This document shows positions 24,652 through 33,462 of a stretch of DNA of 64,000 nt, piece by piece. The DNA is from Turicibacter sanguinis. Lineage in GTDB: Bacteria > Bacillota_I > Bacilli_A > MOL361 > Turicibacteraceae. Under the pieces are notes generated by a model. That model was not told the origin of the DNA. It made no database searches and saw only the letters and a program-made list of their open reading frames with translations. The stretch lies in contig NZ_CP053187.1 of the NCBI RefSeq assembly GCF_013046825.1, positions 2,204,001-2,268,000 on the forward strand, given 5' to 3'. Both the position numbers and the translations under genes were made by a program. Positions within the stretch are counted from its first letter, which is position 1. The number at the start of each line of letters is the position of its first letter.

Positions 24652-25356
24652 ATGATTAAAAAAATAGACCATACCCTCTTAGGGACAGCCTATCACACGT
24701 GGTTACAAAGTCTTTTTCATTTTTCTTATGCAGATTATTACCAACCCTATATTAATAAGTTTGGCGTAATCCGTGTTATTAATGATGATATTTTGCATGT
24801 AAATAGTGGGCATGATTTACATAAACATAAAGACGTAGAAATCATCACTTATATGATTTCAGGGGAGTTAACACATACCCCTAAGATTGGGATGCCAAAG
24901 AAATTAACGCGTGGGGAACTTTATTATATGAGTGCAGGTAGTGGAATGGAGCATGCGGAATTTAATTGGGGAGAAAAACCAGTTCGTATGATTCAACTCT
25001 GGATTAGACCGAATCAAAAAAATGTGGCGCCAAAAGTAGAATATGGATGCTTTAAGCGAGAGCAACGATTTAATCAATGGCAAAAAATCGTGAGTGACTT
25101 GGAACATGAGGCTCCCATTCAAATTCATCAAGAGGTTAATATTTGGGTTAGCGAAGTTGAAGCTAATCGAGACCTTGATTTTGACATTTTAAAAAATAGA
25201 CAAGCTTATCTGATTCAATTAGAAGGTGAGTCTATGATTAATAACATTGCTATGTCAGAAAAAGATGGCATGGAAATTTTTGAAGAGCCGATTAAGATTA
25301 AAACGGTAAGACCGTCTTTATTTATGATAATTGAGATGAATATAAACGGGAAGTAG
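24652..25356 (+). CDS. Pirin-family bicupin protein
   Basis: 234 aa. The N-terminal cupin has the pirin metal site: GHDLHKHKDVEIITYMISGE (His, His and Glu ligands) and GSGMEHAEFN (last His), then the typical IQLWIRP. The C-terminal cupin is degenerate. Bacterial pirins of this size (YhhW type) can cleave quercetin and use Fe or other divalent metals; the natural substrate is usually unknown. Ribosome site GGGAGGAG precedes ATG 24652. It has its own promoter and ends at an unusual terminator with a 29-T tract. Confidence 0.88.
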   Translation: MIKKIDHTLLGTAYHTWLQSLFHFSYADYYQPYINKFGVIRVINDDILHVNSGHDLHKHKDVEIITYMISGELTHTPKIGMPKKLTRGELYYMSAGSGMEHAEFNWGEKPVRMIQLWIRPNQKNVAPKVEYGCFKREQRFNQWQKIVSDLEHEAPIQIHQEVNIWVSEVEANRDLDFDILKNRQAYLIQLEGESMINNIAMSEKDGMEIFEEPIKIKTVRPSLFMIIEMNINGK

Positions 25357-25401
25357 CACATAAATATAAAAGCGACATAGAATATATTGTCCCACAGCAA
25401 A

Positions 25402-25450
25402 ACACACGATCAATCGGTTTCCTGGGCTAGGATTAAAAAGATCGTGTGTT
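25402..25450. terminator. Hairpin terminator followed by a 29-T tract
   Basis: Stem ACACACGATC (25402-25411) with GATCGTGTGT (25440-25449), a 28-base loop, then T from 25449 to 25477. In the other direction the hairpin is followed by TTTTG and could end the decayed minus-strand gene. Confidence 0.7.
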
Positions 25451-25477
25451 TTTTTTTTTTTTTTTTTTTTTTTTTTT
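25449..25477 (+). repeat. Homopolymer of 29 T
   Basis: An uninterrupted run of 29 T, far longer than any other run in the window. It sits exactly where a terminator U tract should be. Its true length may vary between cells or be uncertain from sequencing. Confidence 0.95.
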
Positions 25478-25503
25478 GAAAAAAGCTTAAATTAAATTAA
25501 GAA

Positions 25504-26134
25504 TTAGGCTTCTACGACTTTAGCTGTAATTAATGGTAACCATTCAACAACAGTTTGAATGATGACTTCGTCTTGAATTTGATTAATATAAATACTTCTG
25601 ATGATAAAATGACAATTTTTTTGAATTTGATATTGAACATTTTCCAGTTATTTTAATAAATTTTGCAGGTTAGTCATTTCTGAATTTGATTACTGTGATT
25701 AAAAATAATGGCTTGAATAGCTACTTGAAAGGATAATTGAATTGCTGTAAAATCTTGAATTTTCGTTGATTAGGGGTGACGTTATAGCTATCTTTAAGAA
25801 TCATACGTTATTGATTAATTTGAAAGGGTTGAAGGGATTCAATCCTTTTTTGAATCCTCTTAACGTTCTCATCGTTACCATTAAAATTAAAGGCAATCAC
25901 AATAGCATTAAGAGCAATTTGAAGAACGATAAGAATGAATCATTTTGGTTGTGAAATAGTTGCAGAATTAGAATCTTTAATGAAAATCCTTTGTGATTGA
26001 GCTTGTATGATTTCTGTCGTTATTTGAACAGATTTAATTGGACGGTAGTCTGGATATTTAAAATATACAGGTTTTAAAAACTTTGGAGTGTGAATATCCA
26101 GAAACTCTTTTTAGAGGGAGAAAGGATGAGACAT
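25504..26134 (-). pseudogene. Decayed spore coat X/V-like gene
   Basis: Reading the minus strand from ATG 26134 to TAA 25504 gives coding-like segments in shifting frames: MSHPFSL, a stop, then KEFLDIHTPKFLKPVYFKYP, SQRIFIKDSNSATISQ, a frame change to VLQIALNAIVIAF, another to IQDFTAIQLSFQVAIQAIIF, and last QDEVIIQTVVEWLPLI. The repeated cycle of an I-x-I-x-D-S stretch followed by LQ-x-x-LQ-x-x-I is the pattern of the CotX/CotV spore coat domain. At least two in-frame stops and two or three frameshifts make it non-functional. Total length (~210 codons) suits CotX-like proteins. A small plus-strand frame at 25766-25954 is only its shadow. The family call is tentative. Confidence 0.5.
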
Positions 26135-26163
26135 TCTAAACGAGATTTAAAAAGAAGGAAGGT

Positions 26164-26191
26164 TTGAAAATAAGTAAAATTATGTTAAACT
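26164..26191 (+). promoter_or_regulatory. Promoter of galE
   Basis: -35 TTGAAA at 26164-26169, 16 bp, -10 TAAACT at 26186-26191 preceded by TG (extended form). A leader of roughly 90 nt follows. Confidence 0.5.
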
Positions 26192-26292
26192 ATTAGAGAC
26201 TGATGAAGAATTTATCAGAAAGAGATAATAGTAAGCGAATAATTAGGGTAGCTTATTTATAGTAGAGGTGTAAATCAGAAAGGATGAAGGTC

Positions 26293-27306
26293 ATGAAAGT
26301 ATTAGTAACTGGAGGAGCTGGATACATTGGACGAACAGTTGTATCAGCACTTGAAGAAAATGGGCATATCCCAATTATTTTGGATTCATTAGTGACAGGG
26401 CGTCTTGAATATACGGAAGGAAAAATCTTCTATAAAGGAGATATCGCGGATCGTGATATTTTGGCGCAAATTTTTAAAGATCACCCAGAAATTAAACATT
26501 GTATTCACTTTGCAGCTTTAATTGTCGTGCCAGATTCAGTGGCTAATCCTTATGAATATTACACGGAAAATGTTGCAAAATCACTAGATTTATTTAAAAA
26601 TTTAAATGAGTTTGGATGTAAAAATGTTATTTTCTCATCATCAGCATCAGTTTATGATGTAGTTGAAGGATTCAAAGTAACAGAATCAGCGCCATTAAAA
26701 CCATCAAGCCCTTATGCACGCACAAAATTTATGATGGAAATGGTGTTAGAAGACTTCTGTCGTGCGTATGGAATGCACGGAATTGCACTTCGTTACTTTA
26801 ATCCAATCGGGGCAGATCCAAAATTACGTTCAGGCGCACATGTTCAATTTCCTTCACACGTATTAGCGAAATTATTAGAAGCGGCATCAAGTGAAGACGC
26901 ATTATTTAATATCACAGGTGTTAACTGGCCAACACGTGATGGATCAGGAATCCGTGACTATATCCATGTCTGGGATTTAGCGATGGCACACGTTAAAGCG
27001 GTTGAAAACTTTGATCAAGCATTCGCTAAATCAGAAAATCCAGAAGAATCATACTTAGTGATTAATATTGGAACAGGAAACGGGGTAACGGTTAAAGAAC
27101 TAGTTTCAATTTTTGAAGGGGTCTTAGGCCGTCCTGTCAATAAGGCGGAAACAGAAGCACGCCCTGGAGATGTGGCAGGTGCTTATGCAAGCTGTGACCG
27201 TGCTAAAAACTTAATTGGTTGGGAAGCACAGTACTCAATTGAAGATGGAATTCGCGATGCATTCCGTTGGGATGAAATCCGTGAAACGATTTTAAATTAT
27301 AATTAA
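26293..27306 (+). CDS. galE: UDP-glucose 4-epimerase
   Basis: An ATG at 26284 is in frame, but the ATG at 26293, giving MKVLVTGGAGYIG, matches the family start and has AAAGGATGAAGG upstream (337 aa). Rossmann NAD site GGAGYIG; catalytic Ser in FSSSASVYD and Tyr/Lys in SPYARTK; substrate part LRYFNPIGADP and RDGSGIRDYIHVWDLA. It interconverts UDP-glucose and UDP-galactose in the cytoplasm, feeding the Leloir pathway and cell-surface glycans. No gal or glycan genes adjoin it. Monocistronic between its own promoter and terminator. Confidence 0.93.
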   Translation: MKVLVTGGAGYIGRTVVSALEENGHIPIILDSLVTGRLEYTEGKIFYKGDIADRDILAQIFKDHPEIKHCIHFAALIVVPDSVANPYEYYTENVAKSLDLFKNLNEFGCKNVIFSSSASVYDVVEGFKVTESAPLKPSSPYARTKFMMEMVLEDFCRAYGMHGIALRYFNPIGADPKLRSGAHVQFPSHVLAKLLEAASSEDALFNITGVNWPTRDGSGIRDYIHVWDLAMAHVKAVENFDQAFAKSENPEESYLVINIGTGNGVTVKELVSIFEGVLGRPVNKAETEARPGDVAGAYASCDRAKNLIGWEAQYSIEDGIRDAFRWDEIRETILNYN

Positions 27307-27309
27307 GGT

Positions 27310-27342
27310 AAAAATCCCTCAAGGTTGATTGAGGGATTTTTA
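27310..27342 (+). terminator. Intrinsic terminator after galE
   Basis: Stem AAAATCCCTCAA with TTGAGGGATTTTT around a short GGTTGA loop. Confidence 0.88.
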
Positions 27343-27362
27343 AATCAAATAGAGGTAGAGAT

Positions 27363-27791
27363 ATGAAACGGTTTATCAAATGGGGAGCGATGATTGCTTG
27401 GATGATTGTCATTTTTAGCTTTTCAGCGCAAACCGGTGAACAATCTTCACAAAGTAGTGGACTCATTGAGCGATTATTAGCTCAGTTTAGTTTTATGCCG
27501 AATCAAATCTTTGGCCTAGACATCCAATTTATGATTCGTAAAACTGCTCATTTTTCAGAATATTTTATTTTATATTTATTGATATTTAATGTCATCAAGG
27601 AATATCAACCAAAGAAACAATCACTTGCCTTTAGTTTAGTTGGTGTCTTTTTATACGCGTGTAGCGACGAGATTCATCAGGCATTCGTTCCAAGTCGTGC
27701 CTGTTTATTTACCGATGTTTTAATTGACACGGCAGGTGGAACCCTGGCGATGATTCTAGTGGCACTCCTAAAGCGAAATAAAAAGGTTTAA
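27363..27791 (+). CDS. VanZ-like family membrane protein
   Basis: 142 aa with four membrane helices. Family marks: N-terminal FSFSAQTGEQSS, the conserved MIRKTAHFSEYFILYLL, and SDEIHQAFVPSRACLFTDV followed by DTAGG. VanZ was first seen in teicoplanin resistance, but most homologues are chromosomal with unknown cell-envelope roles. The start lies 57 bases after the galE stop with a terminator between them, so it may have its own weak promoter or rely on read-through. It converges on the next gene. Confidence 0.85.
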   Translation: MKRFIKWGAMIAWMIVIFSFSAQTGEQSSQSSGLIERLLAQFSFMPNQIFGLDIQFMIRKTAHFSEYFILYLLIFNVIKEYQPKKQSLAFSLVGVFLYACSDEIHQAFVPSRACLFTDVLIDTAGGTLAMILVALLKRNKKV

Positions 27792-27818
27792 AGTTTGTGT
27801 ACACTTTAAACCTTTTTA
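27782..27818. terminator. Bidirectional terminator
   Basis: Stem AAAGGTTTAAAGT with ACTTTAAACCTTT around TTGTGTAC, flanked by A and T runs; it serves the VanZ-like gene and the convergent gene. Confidence 0.8.
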
Positions 27819-28310
27819 TTTTGGTGGAGAACTATAAGTGTCAGATTGAACAAAATGAGTAGAGTTTAATTTTTCACTTGCTTCGGGACAACACGTCATC
27901 AATATTTCTTGCATCTGGGCCATTGTTTTTTTCATCTCTGCTAATTCTTTTTTTAATTCTTCTTTTTCAAGATCAGCTACCTTATCACTTCGACGATCTT
28001 GTAAGACCTGAAGATAGAGACCTTGAGCGGCGATATACTCTATATTCGTTCCAATCGATTCGAGAAAGACCCCAATGATATTTTGCTCATCTGGGTATTC
28101 GGCCTCCTTAGCAATGAGTACCGCAATTAGAATACTTAAAATCCAAAAGGTATACGGATCAAGAGATAGGAGATAAGGGAGAAATTTAGGACATTCTGGT
28201 GGAACAAGATCTTCGGCATCAAGGGTTTCAAACGAAGCTGCTGACTCATTCTCAAGTCCAATATCAGAAACAGGTGGTGGTGGTGGGGGTGTTGGAGGAG
28301 TTACACGCAT
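27816..28310 (-). CDS. Proline-rich protein with one membrane helix and coiled coil
   Basis: 164 aa, not recognised. It starts with a proline run (TPPTPPPPPPV), then an acidic segment, one hydrophobic helix (about 52-68: DPYTFWILSILIAVLIA), a conserved-looking EQNIIGVFLESIGTNIEYIA stretch, and a Lys/Glu coiled coil (about 112-140) with a CC pair after it. AAAGGAGGA sits before ATG 28310 on this strand. Short single-helix proteins of this style occur in spore-forming Firmicutes, but a spore role is only a guess. Confidence 0.6.
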   Translation of the reverse strand: MRVTPPTPPPPPPVSDIGLENESAASFETLDAEDLVPPECPKFLPYLLSLDPYTFWILSILIAVLIAKEAEYPDEQNIIGVFLESIGTNIEYIAAQGLYLQVLQDRRSDKVADLEKEELKKELAEMKKTMAQMQEILMTCCPEASEKLNSTHFVQSDTYSSPPK

Positions 28311-28414
28311 AAAAAATCCTCCTTTAAAAGAGATTTTAAATTAGGTAATATCGTGATAAACAAAGAAATGGACGATACCCTAATTTTAGTTTATGTTTAG
28401 GTAGGGGAACGGTG

Positions 28415-28458
28415 AATAACAAAAGACATGATTCCAAAGAATCATGTCTTTTGTTATT
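28415..28458 (-). terminator. Long perfect hairpin, terminator of lipoprotein gene
   Basis: A 20-bp perfect stem, AATAACAAAAGACATGATTC and its complement, around a short CAAA loop. On the minus strand it begins at the stop of the gene at 28457; the U tract lies within the distal stem arm. Confidence 0.7.
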
Positions 28459-29107
28459 AAAGTTGACGATTATAAAATTGAACAAATTGACTAATTTCGT
28501 CGTAAAGTAATCCATTATCGACAATATACCAACTGCCTTCGATATTTTTTAGTTTAAACGTGTTAATCATTTCGGTTGAATCTAAGTCCTCACACGAATT
28601 ATTAATCATCTCATTCATGGTTGTCATGAGCGAGGTTTTCGCATTAAAGTCTTCGACATTCGTTGAGGCATAATGTTGACGATAGACTGAAATGACGTCT
28701 GGTAATGATAACTCGAGGAGTTCAGTGTAATTAGGAATGGTCATTTTAACAGCGACAGTTGCATCTTCGTTAACTTGCTGAACTTCTAAGATTTCATAAG
28801 TGGAGTTATTAACAATTGCCGCTAAATAATGAAGAATCAAAAAGTTTTCGAATGGAGAAGAGGCAAAGGGGTCTGTTGCAATATAACTTGCTGTATAATC
28901 TGTCGCCATTTGAAAAGCAGTAAATTCATGATATTTTGATATGTTTTTATCTTGGAGTGAATTAAGTGCTGCGATGACTGTTTCAACCGGTTTATGATCG
29001 GAATGATTAGCGACATAAGAAACGGGATGTGTTGATCCATTTGAACGACTACATCCAATAAGGATAAACAGATAAGCGATTAAGAGGAAACGGAATTTTC
29101 GTTTCAA
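28457..29107 (-). CDS. Secreted lipoprotein of unknown function
   Basis: 216 aa. The signal sequence ends in a lipobox (LFILIGC, Cys about 19) followed by a Ser/Asn-rich linker, so it should be lipid-anchored outside the membrane. The mature part starts with VETVIAALNSLQDKNISKY and ends with KLKNIEGSWYIVDNGLLYDE, a layout like the NTF2-type DUF4878/DUF5105 lipoproteins of Firmicutes. That resemblance is weak. Ribosome site GGAGAGG precedes the start on this strand. Confidence 0.7.
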   Translation of the reverse strand: MKRKFRFLLIAYLFILIGCSRSNGSTHPVSYVANHSDHKPVETVIAALNSLQDKNISKYHEFTAFQMATDYTASYIATDPFASSPFENFLILHYLAAIVNNSTYEILEVQQVNEDATVAVKMTIPNYTELLELSLPDVISVYRQHYASTNVEDFNAKTSLMTTMNEMINNSCEDLDSTEMINTFKLKNIEGSWYIVDNGLLYDEISQFVQFYNRQL

Positions 29108-29235
29108 AATGAACCTCTCCTTTATCAGAAATATATTTTATAGTATTTACAATAAATTCAATATTATGATAAAAAAGGTTGAATAAAAATAAAAAAAATA
29201 TGAGAAAAAGTTTTGTTGAAAAATGCATGAATGAG

Positions 29236-29265
29236 TTGAAAAAAATAGAAAATATAAGGTATACT
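29236..29265 (+). promoter_or_regulatory. Promoter of polysaccharide deacetylase gene
   Basis: -35 TTGAAA at 29236-29241, 18 bp, -10 TATACT at 29260-29265, in a very AT-rich region; a leader of about 65 nt follows. Confidence 0.55.
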
Positions 29266-29339
29266 AAGTAATATTAAATTATATATTTTGTATATTATTA
29301 AAATATCAGTTTACTTGTAGCAGATAGGGATGACGATAA

Positions 29340-30113
29340 ATGAAAAAAATAATGTGTTGTTTATGCTTAATGATTTTATTCATAGGAAATTCTTTCGTTA
29401 TGAGAGCCGATGCAAGGATATTATTAGAACAAATCAATAATAACTTACCGGATCATTCTTATTTTCAAGAGCGAGAAATACCACTAAAGTGGAACGGAAA
29501 AGAGCTAAAAGTGGTGTATTTGACATTTGATGATGGTCCAAGTAAACGAAGTGAGGAATTTATTGAGATTTTACAACGCTATGATGTCAAAGCGACCTTC
29601 TTTTATATTGGATCAAATGTTTCAAGATATCCAGACACTGTTAAAGCGGTACATGAGGCAGGTTTTTATATTGGTCTTCACTCAATGACACACGATCGTC
29701 AAATTATCTACAATCCAGATACACCTGAGGCGCTAACGCAAGAATTACTTCAAGAACAAGATTTGTTAGAGGGGATTATTGGGGTTCGACCGACTTTGTT
29801 TAGACCACCTTATGGAAGCGTTCCAGGCATTACACCAGCGATGGCTGATTCATTGATTGAGCATGACTTTAAAATATGGGACTGGACCATCGACTCGAAA
29901 GATTGGAAACAAAAATCAGCTAATGAAATTTTAGAAACCATCAAAAAACAAACCAATGCTCCGGTTGAAATTGTTTTAATGCATGAAAAAGAACTAACGC
30001 TTGAAGCATTGGCAAACATCATTGAATTTTATCAATCTCAAGGATATGAATTTAGAATGTATGATTCAAATCACCATCTAATCAATAATTTTTTAAAAGA
30101 CAATAGACTTTAA
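29340..30113 (+). CDS. Secreted polysaccharide deacetylase (NodB domain)
   Basis: 257 aa with a cleavable signal peptide (cut probably after RADA, about 25). The NodB domain begins at VVYLTFDDGPS (about 60; catalytic Asp and metal Asp), then HSMTHD (metal His pair), RPPYGS (motif 3), DWTIDSKDW (motif 4) and VLMHE (motif 5). Enzymes of this type remove acetyl groups from peptidoglycan GlcNAc or related sugars outside the cell, which often raises lysozyme resistance. The exact substrate cannot be read from sequence. The next gene starts after about 100 bases. Confidence 0.88.
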   Translation: MKKIMCCLCLMILFIGNSFVMRADARILLEQINNNLPDHSYFQEREIPLKWNGKELKVVYLTFDDGPSKRSEEFIEILQRYDVKATFFYIGSNVSRYPDTVKAVHEAGFYIGLHSMTHDRQIIYNPDTPEALTQELLQEQDLLEGIIGVRPTLFRPPYGSVPGITPAMADSLIEHDFKIWDWTIDSKDWKQKSANEILETIKKQTNAPVEIVLMHEKELTLEALANIIEFYQSQGYEFRMYDSNHHLINNFLKDNRL

Positions 30114-30214
30114 TGGAAAAATTTTTAAGGATAAATGGTAATGATGTATGTTAATTTTAAAATTGGATAAAATAAACAATAAGTTTTTGAAGTATTAAAG
30201 GAGCGTTGAATGCA

Positions 30215-30841
30215 ATGAAAATAACGAGAATTATACCGATTTTATGTTTGTTACTTTTAGTAGGTTGTGGAGGTAAGGGCGAAACACAGGTTTTTACGAT
30301 TTTAAATGATCAAATTGTCAGTCAAAATAAATGTAATGAAAATAATACCCAATTAACTGATTTAATGGCTAAAGAAACAGAGATTTATAATCGTATAATT
30401 GAAAAAGGAACAGATTCTTTTGATGATATCAAAGGATTTGTTGAAGAAGGCCAACAAAATGTTGAAAATAGTAAACAATTATTAAGTGAATATGATTTAT
30501 GTATTCGTGGTGCCTTAGTTGATCAAAATAAGTTAATAAAAGAAAAGGATAAAGTAAAAGATAGTACAGCTTTACAAGAGGCAACGATGTTAATTGAACA
30601 ATATACGATTTATGAATCAAGTTTAGTGGATTATGTCGAATCATTAATCCGTTTAAATGAGGCTCAAGCTCAATTTTATAATCAGTTGAATGAATCAACG
30701 GATATTCAACAAATGGAAGCTCTTGTGACAAATATTAATACAGCCATTGATGAGGCTAATATAGCCTCTGAAACTCATCATGATGCATTAATTTCGTTTA
30801 ATGAGTTATATAGTAACTATTATGAAACCTATATTCAATAA
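30215..30841 (+). CDS. YkyA-like cell-wall-associated lipoprotein
   Basis: ATG 30215 is preferred to TTG 30206, which lies too close to AAAGGAGCG (208 aa). Lipobox LLLLVGC near residue 18. The mature protein is a long helical, Glu/Gln/Asn-rich chain, with TDLMAKETEIYNRIIEKGTD resembling the YkyA family of putative cell-wall-binding lipoproteins. Function of that family is poorly known. The acetyltransferase gene follows 23 bases later with its own strong ribosome site, so the two are probably co-transcribed. Confidence 0.7.
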   Translation: MKITRIIPILCLLLLVGCGGKGETQVFTILNDQIVSQNKCNENNTQLTDLMAKETEIYNRIIEKGTDSFDDIKGFVEEGQQNVENSKQLLSEYDLCIRGALVDQNKLIKEKDKVKDSTALQEATMLIEQYTIYESSLVDYVESLIRLNEAQAQFYNQLNESTDIQQMEALVTNINTAIDEANIASETHHDALISFNELYSNYYETYIQ

Positions 30842-30864
30842 AAAAGTGAAAGGAGGGATTTGAG

Positions 30865-31299
30865 ATGGAGATTGTTTTAGCAAGTACTCAAAAGCATTTT
30901 GCAGATGTATTTCGAATTCGTACGAATGTCTTTATTGGAGAACAGCATGTTCCAGCACAGGAGGAAATTGATGAATTAGATCAATTTGTACCTATTTTAG
31001 TGGCATATGAGGGGGATATGGCGTTAGGCACAGCTCGTGTGATTGAAACAAAAGAAGGATATGCCAAAATTGGTCGAGTGGCTGTCTTAAAGGAAGCGCG
31101 TCAAAAAGGCGTGGGGCGTGCCTTAATGATGGCAGCTATGGAATATATTGAAGATAAGATGTCAGTGAATCAGATTAAACTAGATGCTCAGATTAGTGCC
31201 CAAAAATTTTATGAGTCTTTAGGATTTATAGCTCACGGTGAAGTCTTTTTAGATGCAGGAATTGATCATATTTCAATGGTTAGATTTATTAAAAGATAA
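30865..31299 (+). CDS. GNAT-family N-acetyltransferase (ElaA/YjcF-like)
   Basis: 144 aa GNAT fold. The N-terminus VFRIRTNVFIGEQHVPAQEE and DELDQFVPILVAYE is typical of the YjcF branch; the acetyl-CoA loop is VAVLKEARQKGVGRALM (R/Q-x-x-G-x-G/A). C-terminal QKFYESLGF is the usual last strand and helix. Substrate unknown. A strong AAAGGAGGG site precedes ATG 30865. A hairpin terminator follows directly. Confidence 0.88.
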   Translation: MEIVLASTQKHFADVFRIRTNVFIGEQHVPAQEEIDELDQFVPILVAYEGDMALGTARVIETKEGYAKIGRVAVLKEARQKGVGRALMMAAMEYIEDKMSVNQIKLDAQISAQKFYESLGFIAHGEVFLDAGIDHISMVRFIKR

Positions 31300-31337
31300 A
31301 AAAAGCAATGGATGCAGGGCATCTATTGCTTTTTTTA
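31300..31337. terminator. Bidirectional terminator
   Basis: Stem AAAAAAAGCAATGGATGC with GCATCTATTGCTTTTTTT, short AGG loop. Confidence 0.85.
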
Positions 31338-31703
31338 AGTAAATGAAAGTTGTGTAGAGGAAGTCAAAGAAGAAGGATTAATATGATAAGCCTGTAATTC
31401 GGGTTGGCTATTTAACAGTTGGATAAATTCTGTAAATTTGTCTGCATGGTTTGCAATATAGCTTAAACGCTCTTGAATTTCGTTTTCTGTTAGCGGGCGC
31501 AGTGAATATTCTAAAATAAACGAAGAATCATCACCAGTTGTAAAACAAACTTCATATTCACAATGAACTCTTTCAATAATATGCGATCTTTTTACGAATC
31601 CAAATCGTTCAATTCCCAAATCTGAACGGTGAAGATCTTTGTTTTTGAAAGCTATTTCTTGGACAAATTGAAAAGATTTAAATATAGGTTGTGGTTCTAA
31701 CAT
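31335..31703 (-). CDS. Small cytoplasmic protein of unknown function
   Basis: The frame is open from 31748, but AGGAGGA lies six bases before the ATG at 31703, giving 122 aa (MLEPQPIF...). The protein is mixed alpha/beta with an antiparallel-looking centre (HCEYEVCFTTGDDSSFILEY) and a helix LTENEIQERLSYIANHADKF. The layout recalls Firmicute proteins in which N-terminal strands carry a DUF6514-like fold, but I cannot confirm that. Monocistronic; shares a terminator with the acetyltransferase gene. Confidence 0.6.
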   Translation of the reverse strand: MLEPQPIFKSFQFVQEIAFKNKDLHRSDLGIERFGFVKRSHIIERVHCEYEVCFTTGDDSSFILEYSLRPLTENEIQERLSYIANHADKFTEFIQLLNSQPELQAYHINPSSLTSSTQLSFT

Positions 31704-31938
31704 GTAACATCCTCCTGAACTTGTATCATCATGAAAACATTTTTCCATATTTAGTATACTAAAAAGAGGTTGTCGGATGATGTAAAAAGTGCGAAAATAT
31801 GTAAGTACTATATGACAAAAAACGACATGAATAATTTTTTATGAGCTCGTTAAAAATATAGTATCAACATTAATCGATGCTAATAAACTTTTTATTGGCA
31901 AAATAGATGAAGTTTTTGTTAGAGAGAAGGTAAGAAAT

Positions 31939-33423
31939 ATGTCTCAACGTCAAAGTGGTAAATTGACTTTAATGTCATTAATACTGATGATTTTTACGTC
32001 AGTTTTTGGATTTGCGAATATGCCACGTGGTTTTTATTTAATGGGATATGCTGCTATTCCCTGGTACTTGATTGCAGCCATTACGTTCTTTATTCCATTT
32101 GCATTTATGATTGCTGAATTTGGAGCTGCGTATAAAGATTCAAAAGGTGGTATTTATTCGTGGATGGAAAGTTCAGTCGGGCCACGTTATGCATTCGTCG
32201 GTATTTTTATGTGGTATGCCTCTTATGTAGTTTGGATGGTCAATGTGGCCTCAACTCTTTGGATTCCACTTTCTAATGCCATATTTGGAAAAGATACAAC
32301 CGCATCATGGGGTGTCTTTGGATTATCTAGTACACAAGTGTTAGGAATTTTAGGTGTTTTATGGTTAATTCTTGTTTTATTTTTAATTTCGCGTGGACTT
32401 GAAAGTATTAAAAAGGTTACCTCAATTGGTGGATCAGCCGTTGCGTTATTAAATATTATTTTATTAATTGCAGGCATCGTGATTTTAATTTTAAATCATG
32501 GACAATTAGCACAACCAATTCAAGATGCTGCTCATGCTTTCACTGTTTCTCCAAATGCTAAATATACAAGTAATATTGCGATTCTTTCTTTCTTAACCTT
32601 CGCAATTTTCGCTTTCGGTGGAACAGAAGTTGTCGGTGGATTAGTCGATGAAACAGAAAATCCAGAAAAAACATTCCCTAGAGGATTATTAATTGCAGCA
32701 GGTGTTATTTCACTTGGATATGTCATTGGAATTTTTATGATTGGGATTTTTACAAACTGGGATTCCGTTCTTTCCGGAACTGGGGTTAACAATGGTAACG
32801 TGACATACATTATCATGCAAAATCTTGGATATGAGCTTGGGTTGGCACTAGGATTTGCTCAAAGTACAGCCTTAACCATTGGAGCATGGGTAGCACGTTT
32901 CGTTGGATTATCAATGTTTTTAGCATTAAGTGGGGCCTTTATGACATTGTCTTATAGTCCGCTTAAACAATTAATTGAAGGAACACCTAAAAAAATCTGG
33001 CCTAAGTCAATGACCGTTATTAAAAATGGGATTCCTATAAATGCGATGCGTGTTCAAGCCGTGATTGCGATTGTTTTAATTTTATTAGTGTCATTTGGTG
33101 GAGAGTCAGCTTCAGAATTCTTTGATAAATTAGTCTTAATGACTAATGTTGCCATGACGATTCCATACTTATTCATCGCGTTTGCCTTTGCTTCATTTAA
33201 GAGACGTGATGACATTCCTAAACCATTCGTCATTTATAAAAGTAAAGGGTTAGCCATTACGATTGCGTATATTGTGACAGCAGTTGTAGCGTTTGCGAAT
33301 ATCTTTACAATTATTGAACCTTTAACATCTGGTGATTATGTTAAAACAATTTGGATGATAGCTGGACCATTATTATTTGGTATTATTGCTTTATTATTAT
33401 ATGGACGTGGAGAACGTCAATAA
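31939..33423 (+). CDS. APC-family amino acid permease, YjeM-like
   Basis: 494 aa with twelve membrane helices. The start LTLMSLILMIFTSVFGFANM and the following GGIYSWMESSVGPRYAFVG and FMWYASYVVWMVN closely follow Escherichia coli YjeM of the glutamate/GABA antiporter group of the APC superfamily; TM6 FGGTEVVGGLVDETENPEKT is also characteristic. It should move an amino acid across the cytoplasmic membrane; the substrate is not known. AGAGAAGG precedes ATG 31939. The 190-base upstream region is AT-rich without a clear promoter. A strong bidirectional terminator follows. Confidence 0.88.
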   Translation: MSQRQSGKLTLMSLILMIFTSVFGFANMPRGFYLMGYAAIPWYLIAAITFFIPFAFMIAEFGAAYKDSKGGIYSWMESSVGPRYAFVGIFMWYASYVVWMVNVASTLWIPLSNAIFGKDTTASWGVFGLSSTQVLGILGVLWLILVLFLISRGLESIKKVTSIGGSAVALLNIILLIAGIVILILNHGQLAQPIQDAAHAFTVSPNAKYTSNIAILSFLTFAIFAFGGTEVVGGLVDETENPEKTFPRGLLIAAGVISLGYVIGIFMIGIFTNWDSVLSGTGVNNGNVTYIIMQNLGYELGLALGFAQSTALTIGAWVARFVGLSMFLALSGAFMTLSYSPLKQLIEGTPKKIWPKSMTVIKNGIPINAMRVQAVIAIVLILLVSFGGESASEFFDKLVLMTNVAMTIPYLFIAFAFASFKRRDDIPKPFVIYKSKGLAITIAYIVTAVVAFANIFTIIEPLTSGDYVKTIWMIAGPLLFGIIALLLYGRGERQ

Positions 33424-33426
33424 CCA

Positions 33427-33462
33427 AAAAGGACCTATCAGTAATGATAGGTCCTTTTTTTA
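33427..33462. terminator. Bidirectional terminator
   Basis: Stem AAAAAGGACCTATCA with TGATAGGTCCTTTTT around GTAA; serves the permease and the convergent pmbA. Confidence 0.9.

Noticed and set aside
25766-25954. Plus-strand 62-codon frame
   Set aside because: It lies opposite the decayed coat-like gene, has no ribosome site, and reads as a shadow of the minus-strand segments.
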